DNA from: Burkholderia sp. WP9
Lineage (GTDB): Bacteria; Pseudomonadota; Gammaproteobacteria; Burkholderiales; Burkholderiaceae
Length of the DNA stretch: 64,000 nt
Assembly (NCBI RefSeq): GCF_900104795.1
Contig: NZ_FNTG01000002.1
Location: 124,001-188,000, forward strand
Direction of reading: 5' to 3'
Shown: positions 20,538-29,967 of the stretch, piece after piece
How the letters are laid out: every line of letters starts with the position of its first letter
Numbering within the stretch: the stretch's first letter is position 1
Translations under genes and position numbers: made by a program
Notes under the pieces: model-generated
The model's database searches: none
Told to the model about the DNA's origin: nothing
The model's input: only the letters and a program-made list of their open reading frames with translations

Positions 20538-20805
20538 CTAATTCTCCCCTGCTCTTTGCCTGCGTATTTCGTTGGATAAAGCGATCCCTGCTGCGCGCTG
20601 TTGACCAGCGCGCGGCGCTTCTCGCATGACGGGCAGTTCGAAACCGGCTGAGACCGAGTAAAACGGATTGAAGCTATCTGCGATGCATGTAATGACCAGT
20701 CACATTCACATCGCCGGATCAAGAATACGAGTCCAGATTTAGGAGGATTCGACCGGAAGCGACATAAATCTGTCGCCTGGCGACTTCATGGTTAGGAATG
20801 CGCTG
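20538..20805. promoter_or_regulatory. Region between choX-like gene and porin with nested palindromes
   Basis: Contains the porin promoter (reverse strand). Two overlapping palindromes lie at the choX end: GCGACA-TAAATC-TGTCGC (20759-20776) and GTCGCC-T-GGCGAC (20772-20784). Only one can form at a time; together they could act as a terminator for choX or an operator. No coding frame is supported. Confidence 0.4.
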
Positions 20806-21756
20806 TTATTTCATGCCGAGCGCCGTTTGCACGGCTTGCAAACCATTGGCGCCGCTCGCCGTGTTCACGCCGTCGAGCCACGACTTCAACAATTCAGGGT
20901 GACGCTTGAGCGCTTCGGTCGCGGCAGCGTTCACAGGGGTCTTCTTTTCCAGTACTTCGGTGATCACGCCGTTTTCCAGATCGACATTGAAGGTGAGCTG
21001 CCTGAACAGCTTGCCGACGTTCGGACACTGCTCGGCATAGCCGCTGCGCGCCACCGTATTGACCGTGGCGCCGCCGTAGTTGGGCCCGAAGTACCTGTCG
21101 CCGCCATCAAGGTAAGTGAGCTTGAACCTGGTGTTCATCAAGTGCGGTTCCCACGCAAGAAAGACAATCCATTTCTTCTCGCGCACTGCCCGCTCCACCT
21201 GCGTGAGCATGCCGGTCTCGCTCGACTCGACGAGCTTCCAGTTGCCGAGGCCGAACGCCTTGTCGTCGACCATCTTCTTGATGTTCTGATTGGCCGGTGC
21301 GCCAGGTTCGATGCCATAGATCTTGCTATCGAACTTGTCGGCGTTCTTTGCCAGATCCGTGAAAGAATGGATGCCGGCCGCCGCCACATAATCGGGTACG
21401 GCCAGCGTGAACTTGGCGTTGCTCAGATTCGGATGCACAACCTCGATCGACTTTTCTTCCTCGAACGGTTTGACGACCGGCGCCTGCGCGGGCATCCAGT
21501 TGCCGAGAAACACGTCGATCTGCCCTTTCTTCAAGCCTTGATATGTGATCGGCACCGACAGGTTCGCCACGCTCTGCTTATAGCCCAGCGCCTTCAACAG
21601 TACGCCGGTGATCGCATTGGTGGCGTCGATGTCGGTCCATCCGGGCCCCGCCATGTTGACTTGCGTGCACGACTGCGGCTCGGCGGCCAACGCGAATGTG
21701 GCCGACGCGCAAAGCAGCGCCACGCCGGTTACCGCCTGTTTGAAGAGCTTTTTCAT
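20806..21756 (-). CDS. Choline-type ABC transporter substrate-binding protein
   Basis: A 316-residue periplasmic binding protein of the OpuAC/ProX superfamily, ChoX-like. Signal peptide MKKLFKQAVTGVALLCASATFALA; mature start AEPQSCTQVNMAGPGWTDIDATNAI. Trp and Tyr residues suited to an aromatic cage for a trimethylammonium group occur in GPGWTDID, GNWMPA, LAWEPHLM and FGPNYGG. It follows betC by 51 bases on the same strand, so choline or choline sulfate uptake is the likely job. No permease or ATPase gene is nearby. A homologous SBP starts off the right edge of the window. Confidence 0.88.
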   Translation of the reverse strand: MKKLFKQAVTGVALLCASATFALAAEPQSCTQVNMAGPGWTDIDATNAITGVLLKALGYKQSVANLSVPITYQGLKKGQIDVFLGNWMPAQAPVVKPFEEEKSIEVVHPNLSNAKFTLAVPDYVAAAGIHSFTDLAKNADKFDSKIYGIEPGAPANQNIKKMVDDKAFGLGNWKLVESSETGMLTQVERAVREKKWIVFLAWEPHLMNTRFKLTYLDGGDRYFGPNYGGATVNTVARSGYAEQCPNVGKLFRQLTFNVDLENGVITEVLEKKTPVNAAATEALKRHPELLKSWLDGVNTASGANGLQAVQTALGMK

Positions 21757-21807
21757 TATGTCGGCTTCCTGTTCGTGAGGTGGGGTGGATCGTTAGCAGA
21801 GTGGGAA

Positions 21808-23346
21808 TCAACGCACGACGGCGGGAAAACGCGCCATCGCTTCGAGCGTATCCAGATCGATGTGATTGCGCATATAGCGCTGGCTCGCATCGACATGCGG
21901 CTGCCAGTCCCACGACGCGACCGTGCCCTGTGTCGTGGAAGCGAAATGAAAATGACGCCGCCGCTGGCTTTGCAACACTTCGTTGTGCAGCGCGGCGAGA
22001 TCCCAGCGTTGCGCGATCTCCTCACGCAACGCCGCGACCTGTGCCGCGTATTCGCTGCGCGCGGCAAGATTCTCCCGCTCCAGCGGGTCCGCTGCGACGT
22101 CGTAAAGTTGATCGGGATCCGCTGGCGTATGAATGAATTTGAAGCGGCCGCGCCGCACCATCACGATCGGCGCAATCGCACCTTCCGCCAGATATTCGCC
22201 AATGGCTTCATCGTGACCATCTTGGCGGCCCTGCAGATGCGGCACGAGGCTCTGTCCATCGAGCGAATCGGGCCACATGGCCGGCGATTCGCCGCGCGCC
22301 AGTTCGACCAGCGTGGGCAGCAGATCGAGATGCGAAACGGATGCCCGCACGCGATGCGCGTCGAATTGCTGCGGCGCGTGCACGATCAGCGGAACGCGGC
22401 AGCCACCTTCGAAGAAGGTCATCTTGTACCAGAGGCCCCGCTCTCCGAGCATCTCGCCGTGGTCGGAGGTTACGACGATCATCGTGTCTTTCGCGAGTCC
22501 CGACTGTTCGAGCGCTTCGAGGATCGCGCCGAACTGGTCGTCGACGTAGGAGATTGCGCCGTAGTAGGCTCGGCGCGCATTGCGAATCTGCTGATCCGTG
22601 GGCGGCGTGCGGTCGGTTTCGCATACATGGCGCAGGCGCTTCGAATGCGGATCGGCGTCTTCGATTGAATCGCGAAACGCGGGCATGTCGATGTCTTCGT
22701 CGCGATACAGGTCCCAGTACTTTTTTGGAATCGCATACGGGTCGTGCGGATGGGTTAGCGAGGCGACCATGCAGAATGGTCTTGCATCTTTTCCGGCATG
22801 ACGTTCGCGTGCGATGTCGAAGAGTTTCTGGCGCGTGGTGAACGTGACTTCGTCATCGAAATCGAGTTGGTTGGTGCGCACGCACGGGCCCGCATCGATC
22901 ACGGAGCTCATGTTGTGATACCACGTGGGGCGCGCTTCGAAATGCGCCCAGTCGGGCGTCCAGCCAAAGTCGGCAGGATAGATGTCGGTGGTGAGCCGCT
23001 CTTCGAAGCCATGCAACTGATCGGCGCCGCAGAAATGCATCTTGCCGGACAGAATGGTGCGATATCCTTCGGCGCGAAGATAGTGCGCGAACGTCAGCGT
23101 TTGCGACGGAAATTCCGCTGCATTGTCATAGGCGCCGATTGCCGACGGCAGCTTGCCCGACAGGAAGGAAAACCGCGATGGCGCACATAGCGGACTCGCG
23201 CAATAGGCGGATTCGAATACCACGCCTTGCTTGGCGAGCCGGTCGAGATTGGGGGTCCTGGTCAGACGGTGTCCGTATGCGGCCAACGCGAACGGCGTCA
23301 TCTGGTCAGCCATCAGGATGAGGATATTCTTTTTGCTCTCAAGCAT
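21808..23346 (-). CDS. betC: Choline sulfatase
   Basis: A 512-residue arylsulfatase-superfamily enzyme that hydrolyses choline-O-sulfate to choline and sulfate in the cytosol. The sulfatase signature C-A-P-S-R is at residues 54-58, where Cys54 would be converted to formylglycine; metal ligand Asp14 sits in LMADQ, and the second metal-site segment is VTSDHGEMLGERG. The C-terminus has the choline-sulfatase-specific extension (SQRYMRNHIDLDTLEAMARFPAVVR). A GAGG site precedes the ATG. It is divergent from a LysR regulator and heads a betC-choX-like unit. Confidence 0.95.
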   Translation of the reverse strand: MLESKKNILILMADQMTPFALAAYGHRLTRTPNLDRLAKQGVVFESAYCASPLCAPSRFSFLSGKLPSAIGAYDNAAEFPSQTLTFAHYLRAEGYRTILSGKMHFCGADQLHGFEERLTTDIYPADFGWTPDWAHFEARPTWYHNMSSVIDAGPCVRTNQLDFDDEVTFTTRQKLFDIARERHAGKDARPFCMVASLTHPHDPYAIPKKYWDLYRDEDIDMPAFRDSIEDADPHSKRLRHVCETDRTPPTDQQIRNARRAYYGAISYVDDQFGAILEALEQSGLAKDTMIVVTSDHGEMLGERGLWYKMTFFEGGCRVPLIVHAPQQFDAHRVRASVSHLDLLPTLVELARGESPAMWPDSLDGQSLVPHLQGRQDGHDEAIGEYLAEGAIAPIVMVRRGRFKFIHTPADPDQLYDVAADPLERENLAARSEYAAQVAALREEIAQRWDLAALHNEVLQSQRRRHFHFASTTQGTVASWDWQPHVDASQRYMRNHIDLDTLEAMARFPAVVR

Positions 23347-23508
23347 GGGGGCGTGCCTCGAATAGAATCACAAGTGTCGGTGCAAATGCCGCCGTTGTTG
23401 CAACGGCAAACGCGCGGCCCGATGCCGGGCCCGGCATGCGCACCACTATTGCCGTCCAATTCGCGACTGTGAAGACGGCAAATCGTTATGTGCCTATAAG
23501 GGGTTGTT
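23347..23508. promoter_or_regulatory. betC/LysR divergent control region with two palindromes
   Basis: This 162-base divergent gap holds GCCGTTG-TTG-CAACGGC (23391-23407) and a perfect 16-base palindrome ATGCCGGGCCCGGCAT (23422-23437). Their placement suggests operator sites for the adjacent LysR protein controlling betC and itself. Binding is an inference. Confidence 0.5.
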
Positions 23509-24423
23509 ATGCCGAGGCAGGATCGCTTGCCGCCAATGCAGGCGCTGGCCATGTTCGAATCCGCTGCGCGTCTGGCCAGCTTCACGGCTGCCGCGCGCGA
23601 GATGGGTTCGACACAGCCGGCTGTCAGCCAGCGCGTCGTGCAGCTTGAAGAAGCGCTGGGCACCCCGCTCTTCGAGCGCGGCCATCGCGGCGTTACGCTC
23701 ACGGAAGACGGTGAGCGGTTGTTCGAAGCGGTGCGCCACGCGCTCGACACGATTCGCCTCGCCACCAGCGAAATCCGCGCGCGGCGCATGCCGCAAACCC
23801 TCACGCTCTCCACCGATTTCGGCTTCGCCACCTATTGGCTGATGCCACGTTTATCGCAGTTCAAGGCGCTGATGCCGGACGTCGACGTGAAGATCATCAC
23901 CTCTCAGAACGTGTTCGATCCTTCGCACGATCAGGCGGACATTGCCATTGCATTCGGCGACGAACACGCCGACTGGAGCGCGCGCGGCGTGGTCAAACTG
24001 TTTCCCGAGCGCGTCACGCCGGTGTGCAGCCCCGCCTTTGCCGCGGCACACCCGTCGCTGCGTACGCCGTCCGAGCTGCTGCACCTCCCGTTGCTGCATC
24101 TCGAACCGACCCAGCCGGCGCGCTGGCTGTCCTGGACCGACTGGTTCGCCGCGCACGCGCTGGATGCGCCGCCCGCGCATCGCGGCATCACGTTCAACAG
24201 TTTTACGCTCGTGGCCCATGCGGCGATCATGGGCCAGGGCGTCGCGCTCGGCTGGGCGCCGCTCGTCGACGAACTGCTTGCAACGGGGCAACTCGTCGAA
24301 CTGTTCGAGCCGCCGGTCGTCACCGAGCGCGGCTATCTGCTCGTCACGCAGCGCGCGGCGACGCCCGCTGTTAGCGCCTTTCGCCAATGGCTGCTCGGCG
24401 AATGCGGACTCGACGCCGACTGA
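23509..24423 (+). CDS. LysR-family regulator of choline sulfate use
   Basis: A 304-residue LysR regulator with the N-terminal winged helix (LPPMQALAMFESAARLASFTAAAREMGSTQPAVSQRVVQLEEALGTPLFERGHRGVTLTEDG) and an effector domain from LTLSTDFGFATYWLMPRL. It is divergent from betC with shared palindromes and matches the choline-sulfate-utilisation transcription factor group by context. Likely ligand is choline or choline sulfate. An AGGGG lies about 9 bases before the ATG. Confidence 0.88.
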   Translation: MPRQDRLPPMQALAMFESAARLASFTAAAREMGSTQPAVSQRVVQLEEALGTPLFERGHRGVTLTEDGERLFEAVRHALDTIRLATSEIRARRMPQTLTLSTDFGFATYWLMPRLSQFKALMPDVDVKIITSQNVFDPSHDQADIAIAFGDEHADWSARGVVKLFPERVTPVCSPAFAAAHPSLRTPSELLHLPLLHLEPTQPARWLSWTDWFAAHALDAPPAHRGITFNSFTLVAHAAIMGQGVALGWAPLVDELLATGQLVELFEPPVVTERGYLLVTQRAATPAVSAFRQWLLGECGLDAD

Positions 24424-24560
24424 GCACCGCCCCCGAATCTGGCGCTCCCGTTCCAGCGCGACGGCGTTTAGCTTCTATCCGCGCATGCGCCTGATTTGAT
24501 CTACTGCGATGATGCATGCCGCGCCCCGTGGCATCGCCCTATCATCCAAGTGGAGAGCGC

Positions 24561-25436
24561 ATGTCCGCCGATTCCCGCCCCGATCAACTGGTTCTCACCG
24601 TCGCGTGTCCGAGCGCGGCGGGCCAGGTCGCCGCCGTTGTCGGCTTTCTCGACCGGCATCATTGCTATATCGACGAACTGACCGTTTTCGACGACGACCT
24701 GAGTGAACGCTTTTTCGTGCGCTGCGTGTTCCACGGCGTGGACAGCAGCGAGACGCTGCATGCCGCGGGCCTCAAGCGCGAATTCGAGCCGATCGCCGAG
24801 CGCTTCCGCATGACATGGGCCATGCACGACGTCGGCACGCGGCCGAAAGTCCTGATCATGGTGTCGAAACTCGAACACTGTCTCGCCGATCTGCTGTTCC
24901 GCTGGCGCATGGGCGAGCTAAAAATGGACATTGTCGGCATCGGTTCGAATCATCGCGATCTCGAACCCTTGGCGCAGCAGCATGGCCTGCCCTTCCACCA
25001 TCTGCCGATCACCGCCGATACGAAGCCGCAACAGGAAGCGCGCCTGCTCGATCTGTTCGAGACATCGGGCGCGGAGTTGATGATTCTCGCGCGCTATATG
25101 CAGATTCTGTCCGGGGAAACGAGCCGTGCGCTCGCGGCACGCGCGATCAATATCCACCATTCTTTCCTGCCCGGCTTCAAGGGTGCGAAACCGTATCACC
25201 AGGCGCATGCGCGCGGCGTCAAACTGATCGGCGCCACCGCGCACTTTGTCACTGACGATCTCGACGAGGGTCCGATCATCGAACAGGTGGTGGAGCGCGT
25301 CGATCATTCGTATAGCCCGGAGCGCCTGCTTGCCACCGGGCGCGACGTCGAATGCATCACGCTGGCGCGGGCCGTCAAGGCGTTTATCGAGCGGCGGGTG
25401 TTTATCAACGGCGATCGGACCGTTGTGCTGCAATAA
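24561..25436 (+). CDS. purU: Formyltetrahydrofolate deformylase
   Basis: A 291-residue PurU that hydrolyses 10-formyl-THF to formate and THF. N-terminal ACT domain (residues about 10-90, VACPSAAGQVAAVVGFLDRHHCYIDELTVFDD) and a formyltransferase domain with catalytic segments HHSFLPGFKGAKPYHQA and HFVTDDLDEGPIIEQ. The start at 24561 follows a GGAGAG site; upstream in-frame residues are discarded. In betaine catabolism the sarcosine oxidase reaction loads THF with one-carbon units, and PurU relieves that pool. A terminator follows. Confidence 0.95.
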   Translation: MSADSRPDQLVLTVACPSAAGQVAAVVGFLDRHHCYIDELTVFDDDLSERFFVRCVFHGVDSSETLHAAGLKREFEPIAERFRMTWAMHDVGTRPKVLIMVSKLEHCLADLLFRWRMGELKMDIVGIGSNHRDLEPLAQQHGLPFHHLPITADTKPQQEARLLDLFETSGAELMILARYMQILSGETSRALAARAINIHHSFLPGFKGAKPYHQAHARGVKLIGATAHFVTDDLDEGPIIEQVVERVDHSYSPERLLATGRDVECITLARAVKAFIERRVFINGDRTVVLQ

Positions 25437-25442
25437 ACGAAA

Positions 25443-25461
25443 ACGCCGCTGAAAGCGGCGT
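25443..25461 (+). terminator. Terminator of purU
   Basis: Perfect 8-base arms ACGCCGCT (25443-25450) and AGCGGCGT (25454-25461) with a GAA loop, followed by CTCTCT. It lies 6 bases after the purU stop. Confidence 0.75.
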
Positions 25462-25473
25462 CTCTCTGAAAGC

Positions 25474-25494
25474 TGCCGCTTCACCGAAGCGGCA
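25474..25494 (-). terminator. Terminator of the proX-like gene
   Basis: Perfect 9-base arms TGCCGCTTC (25474-25482) and GAAGCGGCA (25486-25494) with a 3-base loop, downstream of the minus-strand SBP gene and followed on that strand by GCTTTC. Confidence 0.65.
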
Positions 25495-25517
25495 ACACGT
25501 TCACACTAAGCGCGTAA

Positions 25518-26375
25518 TCACTTCACCCAGCTATCCACGCGATCACCGTGCGCGCTGATCCACGCATCCGCGGCAGCAGTCGGCTTCTCGCCGTTTTGCG
25601 TGGCCAGCATCACGCTGTCGATCTCACCCGGCTTCCATTGGAACTTCTTGAGGAACGCGACAACCGTCGGCGCCTTCTTCTCGAGGTCAGGATTCACGAC
25701 GCTATCCACGTGCTCCGCTTCGCCGAACACCTTCTTCGGATCTTCGAGGAATTTGAGCTTGTACTTCGCGAACATCCAGTGCGGCTTCCAGCCCGTCACG
25801 ATAATCGGCTTGCTCGCCGCTTCCGAGCGCGCCAGTTCGGCGGTCATCGCGCTGCCCGAGCTCGGCATCAGCGTGTAATCGAGTCCGTAGGCCTTGATCG
25901 CCTCGCTGGTTTTCTGCATCACGCCCGCGCCGGCGTCGATCCCGACGATGCGGGAGCCGAACTCCGTCTTCTTCGCCTCCAGATCGCCCACGCTCTTCAC
26001 GTCGGCGTTTTCTGGCACGATCAGGCCGATCTTCGCATCGTTGAAGTTCGGACCGAGGTCGACCACCTTGTCCTTGAAGTTGTTCCAGTACGCGCCGTGC
26101 GTGACCGGCAGCCACGCGGACAGCGTCGCATCGAGGTCACCGCGCGCCACGCCTTGCCACATCACGCCGGCTGCGACCGGCACGAGTTGCACCTGGTAGC
26201 CCAGACGCTTTTCGATCACGCGCGCGGCCACGTTCGAGGTCGCGACGCTGTCGTCCCAGCCTTCCACGTAACCGATCTTGATAGTCGGCTTGGTATCGGC
26301 CGACACACTCACGCTGCTTGCCGTCAGCGCCGCGCTCAATGCGCTCAACACGAATATCTTTTTGATCAGTCTCAT
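25518..26375 (-). CDS. Glycine betaine-type ABC transporter substrate-binding protein (ProX-like)
   Basis: A 285-residue OpuAC/ProX-family periplasmic protein. The start at 26375 (MRLIKKIFVLSALSAALTASSVSVSA) follows a GGGAGAAC site and gives a clean signal peptide. Mature start DTKPTIKIGYVEGWDDSVATSNVAARVIEKRLGY; Trp residues in VEGWDD, VMWQGV, LSAWLPVTHGAYW and GWKPHWMF could form the quaternary-ammonium cage. It is the last gene of the collinear run from glyA. Betaine or a related compound is the likely ligand; no permease or ATPase is present. Confidence 0.9.
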   Translation of the reverse strand: MRLIKKIFVLSALSAALTASSVSVSADTKPTIKIGYVEGWDDSVATSNVAARVIEKRLGYQVQLVPVAAGVMWQGVARGDLDATLSAWLPVTHGAYWNNFKDKVVDLGPNFNDAKIGLIVPENADVKSVGDLEAKKTEFGSRIVGIDAGAGVMQKTSEAIKAYGLDYTLMPSSGSAMTAELARSEAASKPIIVTGWKPHWMFAKYKLKFLEDPKKVFGEAEHVDSVVNPDLEKKAPTVVAFLKKFQWKPGEIDSVMLATQNGEKPTAAADAWISAHGDRVDSWVK

Positions 26376-26510
26376 CGCCGTTCTCCCGTTTGCCGTCACA
26401 ACAACCCAATGAGCATTTAGAATCGCCAGCCAGAATTGCCAGGTAGCGTTGTTTTCCGACATCCAGTTGTCCGCACGCGACTTCGGCCACTGGGGGCCGT
26501 CCTTCTCGTC

Positions 26511-27770
26511 TTACTTATCCACGACCAGATCGGTCAACGGCTTGCTGCAGCACAACAGCACCATGCCCTGATCGATCTCACGCTGGCGAATGCCGCCTGC
26601 GTGTTTCATCGCGACTTCCCCCGATACCAGCTTGACCTTGCAGGTGCCGCACATACCCTGAGTACACGACGCGGGCAGCCGCACGCCCGCTTTCTTCGCG
26701 GCGTCGAGCACGTGCTGGCCACTGCCGCATTCGATCTCGCGATTGCTCTTGGCGAAACTCACCTTGAAGCGGGTTTCCGTTTCTATGGAAGCGGGCGCCG
26801 GTGCGAGCGCGGGCGTGAAGCCCGGCGCCTGTTCGCGCGCCTCGATAAAGCTCTCGGCCGTGACCGGCGCGCTCGCGTTCAGCAACGCGTCCGCCACGTG
26901 AGCGGTGGTCAACTGCGCGGCCACTTCGCCCACGGTCTCGAACGAGAAACTTTCCTCGTGGTAGTGACTGCGATCGAAACCGCCCTCGTCCAGCAGATTG
27001 CGCACCGCTTGCATGTACGGCGCGGGTCCGCAGGTAAAGATCTCACGTTCCAGAAAGTCCGGCGCGATGAGCTTGAGCAGCGGCAATGTCAGAAAACCGG
27101 TCACACCTGGCCAGTTCGTGCGCGCGCCGAGCCGTTCGCAAACAAACGCGGTGCGGAAATGCGCCTGATTCGACGCGATCAGGTCGAGTTCGCGCGCGAA
27201 GATAATGTCGTCCGGTGTGCGGGCGCTATGCACGAACACGATGTCGCTATCTTCACCGAGTTCATGATGCGCGCGGCTCATCGACATCAGCGGCGTAATA
27301 CCCGAGCCCGCCGATAAAAACAGGAATTTACGCGCCGGGTGCCGCGCGCAGGTGAATTCGCCCGCCGGCCCGAGCACGCGAACCTCGGCGCCCGCGTGCA
27401 GATTGTCATGCAGCCAGTTCGACACCTTGCCGCCCGGCACGCGCTTGACCGTGATCGAGATCGTATGCGGACGCGTGGGCGGCGAAGAGATCGTATAGCA
27501 GCGATTGATCGACTCGCCGTCTATCTCCAGTTCCAGCGTAATGAACTGCCCCGGCTCGAATACGAACGCCCGTCCGGACGGCGCGCGAAAGAAAAAGCTC
27601 TTTACGTCGTGCGTTTCCTGGCGGACCTGGCAGCACACCAGCGTGTCGTCGGTGTCGCTGTTCCAGCGCGCCGGCAACGCTTCCCAGAAACGCGGCTGCG
27701 TGACCCGGCTGGCAGCGTGGTCCGCGGCCGGCTGGGTGCTGAGCTGAAACGTCGCCTGATCGCGCATCAT
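26511..27770 (-). CDS. gbcB: Glycine betaine demethylase, reductase component
   Basis: A 419-residue NAD(P)H ferredoxin reductase feeding electrons to the GbcA oxygenase. FAD/NAD module at residues about 40-280 with the motif INRCYTISSPPT, FLSAGSGITPLMSM and FTCGPAPYM, then a 2Fe-2S domain near the C-terminus with CTQGMCGTC and a later Cys in LLCCSKP. A GGAG site precedes tandem ATGs at 27770. The gene lies 33 bases after gbcA; the pair makes the betaine demethylase that converts glycine betaine to dimethylglycine and formaldehyde. Confidence 0.96.
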   Translation of the reverse strand: MMRDQATFQLSTQPAADHAASRVTQPRFWEALPARWNSDTDDTLVCCQVRQETHDVKSFFFRAPSGRAFVFEPGQFITLELEIDGESINRCYTISSPPTRPHTISITVKRVPGGKVSNWLHDNLHAGAEVRVLGPAGEFTCARHPARKFLFLSAGSGITPLMSMSRAHHELGEDSDIVFVHSARTPDDIIFARELDLIASNQAHFRTAFVCERLGARTNWPGVTGFLTLPLLKLIAPDFLEREIFTCGPAPYMQAVRNLLDEGGFDRSHYHEESFSFETVGEVAAQLTTAHVADALLNASAPVTAESFIEAREQAPGFTPALAPAPASIETETRFKVSFAKSNREIECGSGQHVLDAAKKAGVRLPASCTQGMCGTCKVKLVSGEVAMKHAGGIRQREIDQGMVLLCCSKPLTDLVVDK

Positions 27771-27803
27771 TGTTTTCTCCGACTCCTGGTTGCGGTGCCG
27801 CGC

Positions 27804-29117
27804 TCAGCGCATGAAAGACACGACTTTTTCGCCGTGCGAAGCCGGCGTGGTTTCGCCTGCTTCATGGGTTTGGGGCGCATTGCTGTAATCCGCCAGGCGG
27901 CCGATGTACCACTCGCAGAACTTCTCGACGAGGCCTTCCGTGAACGGCGAATACGGACCCGGCTCATAAGCGCTGCTCGTCGCGCCGCGTTGCGAGTACT
28001 CGACGAGTGCGCGATCCTGATCGTTCGTCGCGCGCCACACAGCCGTGAGGTTGTTCACGTCGTAATCGATGCCTTCGCGCGCATCCTTGTGAACGAGCCA
28101 CTTGGTGCGCACCAGCGTCTTGCCCGCCGAGAGCGGAATCACCGAGAAGCTGACAATATGATCGCTCATGAAGTGATGCCACGAATTAGGCTGCGTCCAG
28201 AACGACAGGCCGCCGAGATCGGCCTGCTCGAAGCCGCCGAGCAGTTTCTTCGAGGCCACTTTCGCGTCGAGCGTCTGCGATTCGCCGTCGCGATCGAGCG
28301 GCAGGCGTTGAGTGCGAAAACCGGTGACCAGATCGGCAAGCCGTTCGATTTCCGCGGAAGGCAACTGCATCGCTTCCCATTGCGCGGTGCGGCGAGCCAC
28401 GGTCTCTTCGAACGCGGCCATGCCCTCTTCATTGGCCGGCGTGCGCTGATAACCGAAACCGTATTCGTACAGCGAAATGGTCAACTCGGGATGGTTCGCG
28501 ACGCAGTGATAGCACTCGCGATTGTTTTCCATCGTGAGTTTCCAGTTGCCCTCTTCGACAATGTCGATCGAGGCCGCGATCTTGCAGTTGGCCAGATCGT
28601 GCGGCAACAGATACGGTTCCATCGCCGCGCGCACCACGGCGAAGTCCGCTGGCGGGTTGTCCGCGAGGCAAATGAAAATCAGGCCGGCCAGATTCTCGAG
28701 ATGCACGGACTTCAGGCTATGTTTGCAGCGGTCGAACTGGTCGCCCATGTGTTCGGCGAACATCAGATCGCCGTTCAGGTTATACGTCCAGCTGTGATAC
28801 GGGCAGACGATATTGCCGAGCGAGCCTTTGTCGGTATTGCACAGGCGCGCGCCGCGATGGCGGCAGACGTTGTGAAACGCCCTCACCTGCATATCGTCGT
28901 CGCGCACGATCAGGATCGAATCGTTGCCGATCTCCACGGTGATGTAGTCGCCCGGCTCCGGCACGTCCGGTTCCACCGCGACCTGAATCCAGTGTTGCCG
29001 GAAGATCGCCTCCATGTCGAGCGCGAAAATATTCTCGCTCGTATAGAAAGGCGCTTCCAACGTGTGATTCTTCTTACGGCGTTCGATCATTGCGCGAACG
29101 TCTGCCGAAACTTTCAT
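27804..29117 (-). CDS. gbcA: Glycine betaine demethylase, Rieske oxygenase component
   Basis: A 437-residue Rieske-type ring-hydroxylating-family oxygenase. The Rieske cluster ligands are Cys85, His87, Cys105 and His108 (CRHRG... and CPYH); the mononuclear iron site has His204 and His209 in ECYHCVANH. It hydroxylates a methyl of glycine betaine, releasing formaldehyde and dimethylglycine. A GGAG site precedes the ATG at 29117. It sits 73 bases after etfB in the same collinear run and directly ahead of gbcB. Confidence 0.96.
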   Translation of the reverse strand: MKVSADVRAMIERRKKNHTLEAPFYTSENIFALDMEAIFRQHWIQVAVEPDVPEPGDYITVEIGNDSILIVRDDDMQVRAFHNVCRHRGARLCNTDKGSLGNIVCPYHSWTYNLNGDLMFAEHMGDQFDRCKHSLKSVHLENLAGLIFICLADNPPADFAVVRAAMEPYLLPHDLANCKIAASIDIVEEGNWKLTMENNRECYHCVANHPELTISLYEYGFGYQRTPANEEGMAAFEETVARRTAQWEAMQLPSAEIERLADLVTGFRTQRLPLDRDGESQTLDAKVASKKLLGGFEQADLGGLSFWTQPNSWHHFMSDHIVSFSVIPLSAGKTLVRTKWLVHKDAREGIDYDVNNLTAVWRATNDQDRALVEYSQRGATSSAYEPGPYSPFTEGLVEKFCEWYIGRLADYSNAPQTHEAGETTPASHGEKVVSFMR

Positions 29118-29190
29118 TGTGTGCTCCGTTGCATGTCACGTCTGGCGCCGCGCCAGGCCCTCCTGGTCGCATGCTGGCCCGAACCGGAAA

Positions 29191-29967
29191 TCAGTAATCC
29201 ACGAGTTGATGCTCGCGCAAATACGCGAGAATGACTTGTGCTTTTTCGACGGAACTCCCTTCAATTACGACGCTGCCGCCTCGGCTCTCGGTCGTCGTGG
29301 CAGACAGCATGCGGGCGTGGCCGGAACGCTTTTCGGCGGCGGCAAGCCGCACCGGTTTGGCGGCTGCCGGGCGGATAGTCCAGGCAAGCTCGTCGGCGCT
29401 GCCGGCGGCTTGCGCGGCGACCGGGCGGATCGTGCCTTCGCGCAACCGTGCGTAGGCGTACGTGGGAGCGGCGTTGGCCAGCGGGTGCACGGCGATCAGC
29501 GCGGGCAACCGCACCTCCACGCGGCGGCGCAACCCCTTCGGCATGAACTGGCGCACTTCCGCACAACCGTCGCGCAACGTCACGTCGACAGCCGCGCCGA
29601 CCAGCGCAATATCCAGCGCATTGGCGACGCGATACGGCAGCATGCCGCTGTCGAACGCGCCTTCCGCGCGCGTGCCGGTCAGAACGAGGTCGTAGCCACG
29701 CAGCCGCGCGGCTAGCGGAGCGGCTGCGTCCGCCTGGATTTCAGGTGTCGTGGCTATTTCAAGCACTTCGACCGAACGTGCGCCGAGTGCCAGATACTCC
29801 TTCAACGCAGGGTTCGACGGATCGCCCGCATGCAGCACGTCGAGCGTCGCGTTGTGTTTTCTGGCGAGCGAGAGCGCCATGGTCAGCGCGGCGGCATCGT
29901 TGCGGCTGTAGCGCGCCGTGCCGCTCACCGGATGACGACCCACGGAAACGAGGACGGCAATCTTCAT
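29191..29967 (-). CDS. etfB: Electron-transfer flavoprotein beta-type subunit (dgc-associated)
   Basis: A 258-residue ETF beta-like protein (MKIAVLVSVGRHPVSG..., then ARKHNATLDVLHAGDP and LVLTGTRAEGAFDSGMLPYRVANAL). Its ATG overlaps the etfA stop as ATGA (29964-29967), so translation is coupled. With the alpha-type subunit it should carry electrons from DgcA to DgcB or the quinone pool during dimethylglycine demethylation. Its C-terminal part, with EGSSVEKAQVILAYLREHQLV, is longer than housekeeping EtfB would need. Confidence 0.93.
   Translation of the reverse strand: MKIAVLVSVGRHPVSGTARYSRNDAAALTMALSLARKHNATLDVLHAGDPSNPALKEYLALGARSVEVLEIATTPEIQADAAAPLAARLRGYDLVLTGTRAEGAFDSGMLPYRVANALDIALVGAAVDVTLRDGCAEVRQFMPKGLRRRVEVRLPALIAVHPLANAAPTYAYARLREGTIRPVAAQAAGSADELAWTIRPAAAKPVRLAAAEKRSGHARMLSATTTESRGGSVVIEGSSVEKAQVILAYLREHQLVDY

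Noticed and set aside
20788..22668. Long forward open frame opposite choX-like and betC genes
   Set aside because: Both minus-strand genes have conserved motifs including the sulfatase CAPSR; the forward frame has no domain.
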